From: Eremophila alpestris peregrina
Lineage: Eukaryota > Chordata > Aves > Passeriformes > Alaudidae
Direction: 5' to 3'
Assembly (NCBI GenBank): GCA_009792885.1
Contig: WMCF01000068.1
Location: 1,119,818 to 1,183,817, forward strand
Length of the DNA stretch: 64,000 nucleotides
The notes beneath the pieces are model-generated. The model saw nothing but the letters and a program-made list of their open reading frames with translations. It did no database searches and had not been told where the DNA came from. Of the stretch, positions 56,926 to 64,000 are shown piece by piece. Position 1 is the first letter of the stretch. Each line of letters opens with the position of its first letter. A program made the translations under genes and the position numbers.

Positions 56926-58695
56926 AGCTTCACTGGCAACCTGAGTATGTGAGTAAAAACCTCAGGTTATTTGGTGACTCTCCTTGTTTCTGTTAGGCTG
57001 CAGCATTTCCAAGAAATGCACTCAGTGTGTTTGAAACTGAGCAAACAGGTCCTTGGTGAAGTTTAGAAAGACAAATGAAAAGCTGCCCTATATGACTGGA
57101 TTCAGTCCTTTGCAAAGGGCCCCTGCAATGTGAAAACTCAGGTTTCCTCAAAGGCAAGACTCCTACAAAAACTTAAAATGGCCAGCAATAGAATCCCTGT
57201 GGGATGGCAGATGCTGTGCAGAAATCAGTTATTCCAAAACTGACACAATAAATGTACTGCACTTTAAATTTCACTCTCCCATGAACCTTCTCCCTGCACT
57301 GCCTGCATACCTTCAGTTTGTGGTATTATTAGTATGTAATAACTTTTGGAATAAGTAGCTAAATTTTCACCAACCAATATAAATTAAATTTAATATAACA
57401 AGGTTAAGATGATTAAAAGGGCCATTTTTCATGGGTCTTGCAGGAAATCCTGTGTCAATCTAAAGGGTATCTCCTGATTGGTATCACATCTTGGAGGCAA
57501 TGGAGCTGTGTGTGTTCACCAAACACTTCACCAGATTGAGGAGCACAAGGTAGAAACTGAAAAGAAAGTACAAGGCTGTCTATCATAAATGCTGAGTCTC
57601 TTTCAATACTGGGTATGATGCCAAGTGTTACAGGAGAAGAGACAGAATAATCCTATTTAAGGGCTCTGTAAATTGTGAATATCATTGTGCTCCGAGACAA
57701 AGATGGTTTAGTGGGTAAACAAGTTAATCACAGCCTTTCACTGGAGAGAAAAACAGGAGGGGGATACAAAAATAGTAGTTTTTTCAGAGATGAGGATTCA
57801 AGGGAGAAAGACAAAGAAATGGTATCATTTAGACCTGGGAGAAGAGCTAGAGAAATGCCCTGCAGTTGCTAAGCCAGTCATGGTGTATTACTGGATGGGT
57901 TCCTTTCTCTTTTATTTACAGGCTGGATGTTTCAAAGCTTTGTTTTATGTCTGTGGGAGATGAGAATCCATCTCCTTCTTACCTTCTACAATTTCAACCT
58001 CCAAATCAGACAGATAAATGCCTCTGCTCAAGGGCCTGTCTGGGAACAGCATCATTCTCCGTGGGCTCAGACAGAAGGGGATTGTCTCCCTGCTTTCACT
58101 CCCTCTCACATCATTGTCATTCCTCTCTCCCTCTCCCTGCCTGAACCTCCTGCTCACAGGATGATGAACTGCAATCGTAGCCACAAAAGAAGAGAGAAGA
58201 TAACCTTTTTCTTTCCTATTTACCCTCGGCCAAGGGATGTCTCAGTGATGAATCACACTCCAGTTAGACTCAGATACGCATGAGCCACGCAGCACAGAAT
58301 AAAAAAAGAAACATAGTTGAAATGAGATGGTTTTCTCAAGCAAATTCATCAAAAGAAAAGTTATCTTGCACTGGCTGTGTTTTTAGAAGAGCGCAGTGAG
58401 TGTCAATTCAAGCAATGTGAGTGTGAATTTGGTTTTCCAAATCAAAGATTTTACAGGCAAGCAATGAGGCAGACCAACCTCTCTGGGTTGCTGTGTTTGA
58501 ATGGTGAAATGTTGAATTTCTCTGCTCTGTTTAAGGCTTGTCTAGCAAAGTTTGGTGCACACAGTCCATTAGTGTGGATGCCCCAGCCCCCATCCAGCAG
58601 CTGTCAATAAAGGGAACATACCACATGTCCTGGGCTGTCTCACTATAACCCATGTGCTCCATAGACTTTAAATACATATTTTAATAGCTGGTCTT

Positions 58696-59289
58696 TGTTG
58701 AGGCTCAGGTTCTTTTTCTTGTTCCACCAAGGTCAGGATGAATGATACACAGACATAAATTCGAGCTGGGACTTGGTGATTTATTGTGTATTACCTATTT
58801 ACAGATTATTTACAGACTCACAGCCCTGAGCTCTACCTAACAAGTGAGGAAAATGAGGTAAAATAGCTAACTACTAACTTTTCCAAGGTCTTTTAAGCAC
58901 TATTTACCCAATAATGAGATAACACCTCTATTATTGATGTGTTTGACCCAATGATGACACTAAAGGTCTGCAATGGGGACCTTTTTCACCCAGTTACAGA
59001 AAACCACCCAAACCCATGAAGAAGGAAGAAGGTAAAAAGAAGGACTTAGATAGTGCCTAAAATCCTCCACCTTGGCTCACACACATTGCTGTACACTAAA
59101 ATCTTAAACCCAAAGTGTTTCACCCTGTGAGATCACACACTTCTAATCAAACCCCACACCCACAGCCCCTGTGCAGTCACTCAATCTCAGAGCCTGTCCC
59201 AAGGTCAGAAGTCCAATGTGGTGCTTACTTGAGGTTCAGCATCTTTTAACACAGAAAAACTAAAATTTTCAGCTTCCAGGGTTCCAACA
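58696..59289 (-). mobile_element. Solo LTR of an endogenous retrovirus (passerine-type), same strand as PLCB1
   Basis: The stretch resembles a common songbird LTR I remember, with TGTTTGACCCAATGATGACA, AAGAAGGAAGAAGG, CAGAAGTCCAATGTGGTGC and GAAAAACTAAAATTTTCAGC. On the plus strand it begins TG and ends CA, and its minus strand carries AATAAA at 58780-58785. The length of about 594 bp suits an LTR. No gag, pol or env sequence was recognised nearby. Target-site duplication not established. Confidence 0.75.
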
Positions 59290-62200
59290 GTTTTTATTCT
59301 TAAAAAAAATTTTCTATTTTTAAATTCAATGCAAGAGAATAATTTTGATGCTAACATGATTCACACCCTTGTTGGCCCCTGCCATGGCTATAGTTGCCCT
59401 TTAGGGGTGACAGATGCACTTGGCAGTGACAGCCTCACCCTTAGCTGATGATCTAGGTCATAATTAATGCTTGCATGTGAAGTTCTCAGCTACCAAAGCC
59501 CACACTCTTCATGAACAGCTCTGCTGCCTTGTTACTGCCCTTTGCTAAGGGGATGAGCAGAATATCCTGTATCAACATCTTGAAGACTCTCAGTGCTCGA
59601 TGAATCAAAGCCCTTTGGAAAATGCCAGCAGGTTTCCCTGGGGAGATGGCAGGAAAGCACATGGGGGGGGAAAACCCAAACCAAGCAGCAAGACCAAATT
59701 TAGTTCCTTTTATGTAAATGGGATTGCTTTGATTTGGACAATTCCATTTCAGGGAATGCTGGTTGGGGCTGTGTTTCACAAGTGGACACACTGGTTTTCA
59801 GGATAAGCTCTTTGCTGCACTGGGGCCTAATTAGCATCATCTCAAGCTCTCTGATGGGCATCCAGAAGAAGGACACCTATTTAATATTGATTACAGTAAC
59901 TTTTGGAACACCTGAGCTACTGAAGTTTGGGAACACACCCACGGGATGGCCAATAAACAGCAGCCATTGGCAATACCCACAGAACTCATCAAAGTTCCCT
60001 CTGTAGCTCAATATTTGAAGTCTTTGATGTTTCCTTTTCCTTCTTCCAGTCAAAAGGCCCAGGGACCAGCTTGGTTTTCCCCTTGAGGAAAATCAGTGTA
60101 TGGATGGGACAGTGCTTAAATTCCCAGAGGGAGATGGAATTTGTGAGCAGGGAAATATGGAGGTGATAAGGATGGTGTTGGCAGCACAAAGAGCTTTAGA
60201 ATCTATGAATTATCAAATTAGTCATGTCAAATTGAGGCTAAGGTTGGTCAGAGGATTACCTGCTCATTGGAAAATATCTGTCCTATTTGGTTATGCTGTA
60301 TTAGGAAATTTATCAAAGAAAATACACCTTAAATCAACGGGAAATAAAGAGAGAATAGAGAAAAAAATTACCCAGAAACATAAAAAAAAAAATTTAAATC
60401 AAAGTTTATGGAAGTCTGACCATTTCCATGAACAAATGCAAAATAATGACTTTTTGTTAGAAACCAGGGTCCTGTAGACAGATGGATAAAAATAGAATTC
60501 AATCAGACTTCCCCAATTTTCTCCTGCTGTATTTCCTTTTCACTGGAAATCATAAGAAGAACACAGAGAGGCACCTCAGCCCCATTACAGTCCCTGCTTT
60601 CCACTGTGACTGGTGTTATTAAAATGTAGGTCTTAACCCTGAAATCCCAATTAGTGTGTGCTCTGCACAGCACAGCAAATGCCATAACATCTTTTATTAG
60701 TATCACCAGCTCTTTAAACATTTTCTTTTCCTCCTGAAAACCTGCAACACACCATCTGTGTGTGGAAACGTTCTGGTTTTTCACACACAGTTATTAAAAG
60801 CTGCCACGAGGCTCTGTGGCACTCAGAAGCTGATTTTAACACACCAGGGAGCAGCAGGGCAGCCCCCTTTGCTCACTGCAGCACAACCTCAGGGAGCAGC
60901 TTCTGATCCTTTTAAAAAAGAAAGGAATTTGTCCAATGCTAAAGATTTTCCTGGGGTTTGATAGTTCCAGACAATGTCATGGCCAAACCAGGTGATTATC
61001 AGAGAATCACAACTTCTTGGGTTGCTGGAATGATGTACTGGGGATTTTGGGTGAACACATTAATTTACAGAGCAAGAACTCTCAGAACTATTTTACAGAG
61101 TGCTAGGATACTTCAGAATTCCCTACACTATAACTATCATAGTTTATATTACTACTTGTAGCTATCATGATCCAAAATCATTGTTTTTATGTTATGTCCT
61201 GATAACTTCAGGAGAGCTGTGAAACAAAAATGGCACAGACTTTCATCTCCGTTTTCTGCTCATCAAAGTGAGATTTCCAAGCATTCCAAAATGCATTTAT
61301 ATTCTTCTAGCTCTTTATGTATCCCAGAAGAGGGAATATAGGGGAGGAAAGAAGCATAATTAGCTAGCTACATATGCAGAGAGTTTTCCAGGAAACACTC
61401 GAGTTTGAGGCTGAAATTAAACAAAGAACCTTGCTAAATTAGGACTTTGTATTGTGACTCCATTGAAGGCAGAACTCCTACAGATTTTCTACAAATAGAA
61501 GAACATCTTGTATTCAAGAACTCCTTATCACAGAGGGTTTATCAACAAAAATGTATGTACATGCATATATACAGACAACATGGGTATCTCATCTAATTGA
61601 CACAGATTTCAAAATACCAGCTCTTAACACTTCAGGCACCAGGTAAGTTGCTGGTTTAGGGGCGGTAAAATAGGAAATAATTAGTGATTAATAAAATCAG
61701 CCCTCTTACCCCTGTGGCTGGCTAAGGACTTCAGCTGAGTGACCCAAGCAAGCCCCTCAGAGCAGCTGCCCAGCACAGAACAGCAGCTGAAGACAGGAAT
61801 TGCTTTCTAAGGCTCTCAGAATTGTTGTGTACCACCTGTGGCACCTGAAGCACACAGCTCTGCTCTGCTCTGCCAGATTTCTCAGGTCCTTGTTGATACA
61901 TAAGAGTTGCTTCTCATCTTTATCTGCACCAGGCTGACCCTCAGAAACAAAATGTCCTTTTTAAGTGGCTGAAATTCACAGCTAACAATCCCCACGCAGA
62001 TTTCACAGCTGGTTCAAATACCCCTTGTGTCACACATCACTGAGAACTTCCCATCAAGTGCATCCACAGACTCATCCTTCAAAGAAACCTCTCTTCTCTC
62101 CCTCCTTTGTTGAGACCAAAGTTAAAACTCTCCAGTTTATCTTTCAGCAGTCCCTCTCACTGATTAGGGAGAGTGTCCATACATGGGAATACATCTGCAA

Positions 62201-64000
62201 AACTCAGTGACAGGATTTTGTCTGTCTGGCTTAATGACAGTCATGTGAAATGAATAAACTCCAATTACTACATCAAAGATATTCAAAACAGTGTTCTCCA
62301 AATTCTCTTTCATTATACAGAATACACAGGAGGTTTGATAGCTAAATGGATTTATTTGTATCAAGTTATCCTTACCAAAATTACCAGAAATCTATTTAGC
62401 CTAAGCAACACTGCAGTATGGTTTTAATACAAATCATGTCTTCACACATTTCACACAAGAGTATCAGATCAAGAGATAACCCAAATATTTGCAAATAAAT
62501 TTCTCCTTCTTCCTAAGGTTTCAGAATGGATTCCAGATTTGGCATGATATCACCATAGCTGCCTATGCACAGCAACAGAGCCAGGATCTTGTTAAACACC
62601 CAAGTTATCCACACATCATTTCTGTGCAAACCAAGTCAGTGTGCACAAAACAAGAGGAAGTTACTTGAAAAAATCATCTCAGTCATCTAAACTGGTCTCA
62701 GTTTGACCATCTGCTCAGTGAACACAGTGCAATGCTTCTGACACATAACAGCATGAGGTAAAGGAGTCAGAAATGCTTTAGTCAGTCCCCAGGGAAGGAG
62801 ATCCAAGGCCTCCACTGACTCCTACAGATCTGGTACATGCAGCAATCCCAAACAGCAAACTGAAATCCCAGGGCTGTTCTTCCCACAGATACTATCAGGG
62901 AGGACAGGATGCCATAAATCACACCTCCAACAGTCAATGCTGATTAACCTTCTCCATGAAACACCTCATCCAGAACAATGATTCTGGTTTTCCTAAAATA
63001 GCTTCATCCAATTCCATGCTTGAAGTAAGAACATCAATATATCAAGTTTACAAGGACCAGGTTATGAAGAAGAGTGAAGATATCTCTTTTTCTGTGATGT
63101 ATAACTTCTGAGGAAGAGAGAGCACGTGCCAGCTTAAAACATCATTTTCTTTGGCAAAGGAATAGGAGGAAGCCAATCTGTGCTTGTGCAGATGAACTTT
63201 GGGAAAGCTGACTCTGTCAACAGGCATTTCCAAACATAATTCTACCTGTGAGCTCTGAAAATGCACAACGAATTCATGCTGACTTCATACAATACCCATG
63301 TTGTAAGATACGGGTTATTTAAAAACATAAAATGTAATAAATCAATATTTTTATAACATTTAGGGACACCTCCTCCACAAATGCATCCAGTCCTGTGTCA
63401 GCCACATCAGGAGGACAGGATGCATCCTTTGGAAGCTCACAGCCACTCCAAGCTGGAGGGAGCAGCTGTAAATACCTCCTTTTCAATGACACCACCATTT
63501 CTGTAGCTCATGTGCTGTACAGTTTCCTGGGGACAGCACTACAAATTCACTGATGGCTGCTCAGTGCTAGTTTTGGTGAGGATACTACTTAGAGTACAAA
63601 ATCAGACTGATTTCTGAAGGAAAGGGAGAGAGATACCCAAATGATGTCTGTGCACAGTGAAAGCAGGATTTTCTCTGAAACACAAAGAGAATTAATTGTG
63701 TGTGCTGAGGAAAAGCCCAGGGACAAAACCAAGGCCACCTCATTCCTCTTTTTCTGACCTTTCTCACAGTTCCAGTGATCCAAATCCAGCTTCCCTGGGT
63801 CTCTCATGCTCTCATGACAGAAGATTAAGCAAATATTCAGCCTGGATTTTTTTTTTTTTCAGTTTTCCATCCTAACGTTCATATTTCTCAAGATGTTGTT
63901 TTCGAGGTTCACGGTATTTGAGTTTTGAATTGTTTGCAAGACTGTGTGTTCTAACAAAAAACAAGTGACAGGATAAACCATCTAAGCAAAATCAGACCAA

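Larger units (their letters stand above)
56054..64000 (-). other. PLCB1: PLCB1 intron (at least 7.9 kb), upstream side not in window
   Basis: I looked for the exon expected next (the LLDLSLVKDARCGRHAK part of the PH domain) and did not find it, so the intron extends beyond 64000. It holds a CR1 fragment at 56667-56925 and a second sense-oriented LTR at about 58696-59289. Between 59300 and 64000 I recognise nothing; open frames of up to 125 codons there match no family I know. Confidence 0.85.

Noticed and set aside
59300..60480. Possible internal retroviral coding region next to the LTR at 58696-59289
   Set aside because: Open frames here (101 and 125 codons) show no gag, protease, polymerase or envelope motif, and there is no second LTR in the window to bracket a provirus.
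1..64000. tRNA, snoRNA or microRNA genes
   Set aside because: I saw no tRNA-like A and B boxes with a cloverleaf, and no hairpin I could defend by eye. A covariance-model scan would be needed and could not be run.

Overview
The window is vertebrate nuclear DNA, almost certainly from a bird and probably a songbird. It is AT-rich and intron-dominated. It holds CR1-type LINE fragments, two solo LTRs that resemble families I remember from passerine genomes, several minisatellites and one assembly gap of 305 Ns. There is no prokaryotic gene organisation. The species call is inference; the gene call is direct from translation.

One protein-coding gene explains all the convincing coding sequence: PLCB1 (phosphoinositide phospholipase C beta-1), on the minus strand. 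I recovered 13 consecutive coding exons, running in gene order from 56053 down to 1957. All 12 internal introns are GT-AG and every exon joins its neighbour in phase. Together they give 1,438 coding bases, about 479 codons, equivalent to roughly residues 83-561 of human PLCB1. That covers the end of the PH domain, the EF-hand region, the whole X half of the catalytic TIM barrel, the acidic X-Y linker and the start of the Y half. The catalytic histidines and the calcium ligands of the X half are all present. The first exons (protein N-terminus) lie beyond 64000, and the rest of Y, C2 and the C-terminal coiled coil lie before position 1.

Layout, low to high coordinate: 1-1956 intron with a CR1 fossil; 1957-8406 Y-start, linker and end-of-X exons; 8407-18052 X-box exons; 18053-24298 intron with one copy of a local direct repeat (its partner is at 17141); 24299-24445 exon with the first catalytic histidine; 24446-39456 a 15-kb intron with a pyrimidine-rich minisatellite, an unexplained 210-codon open frame and an ancient CR1; 39457-49168 EF-hand exons; 49169-55912 intron with a sense-oriented LTR and a 19-bp minisatellite broken by the gap; 55913-56053 PH-domain exon; 56054-64000 intron with a CR1 and a second sense-oriented LTR.

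I found no second gene, no RNA gene that I can support and no CRISPR or other novel defence or metabolic system. The items most worth a second look are the two sense-oriented LTRs carrying AATAAA inside PLCB1 introns, the strand-asymmetric minisatellite, the gap-spanning minisatellite, the (UG)n tract abutting the catalytic exon, the 3.3-kb-spaced direct repeat and the 210-codon open frame.
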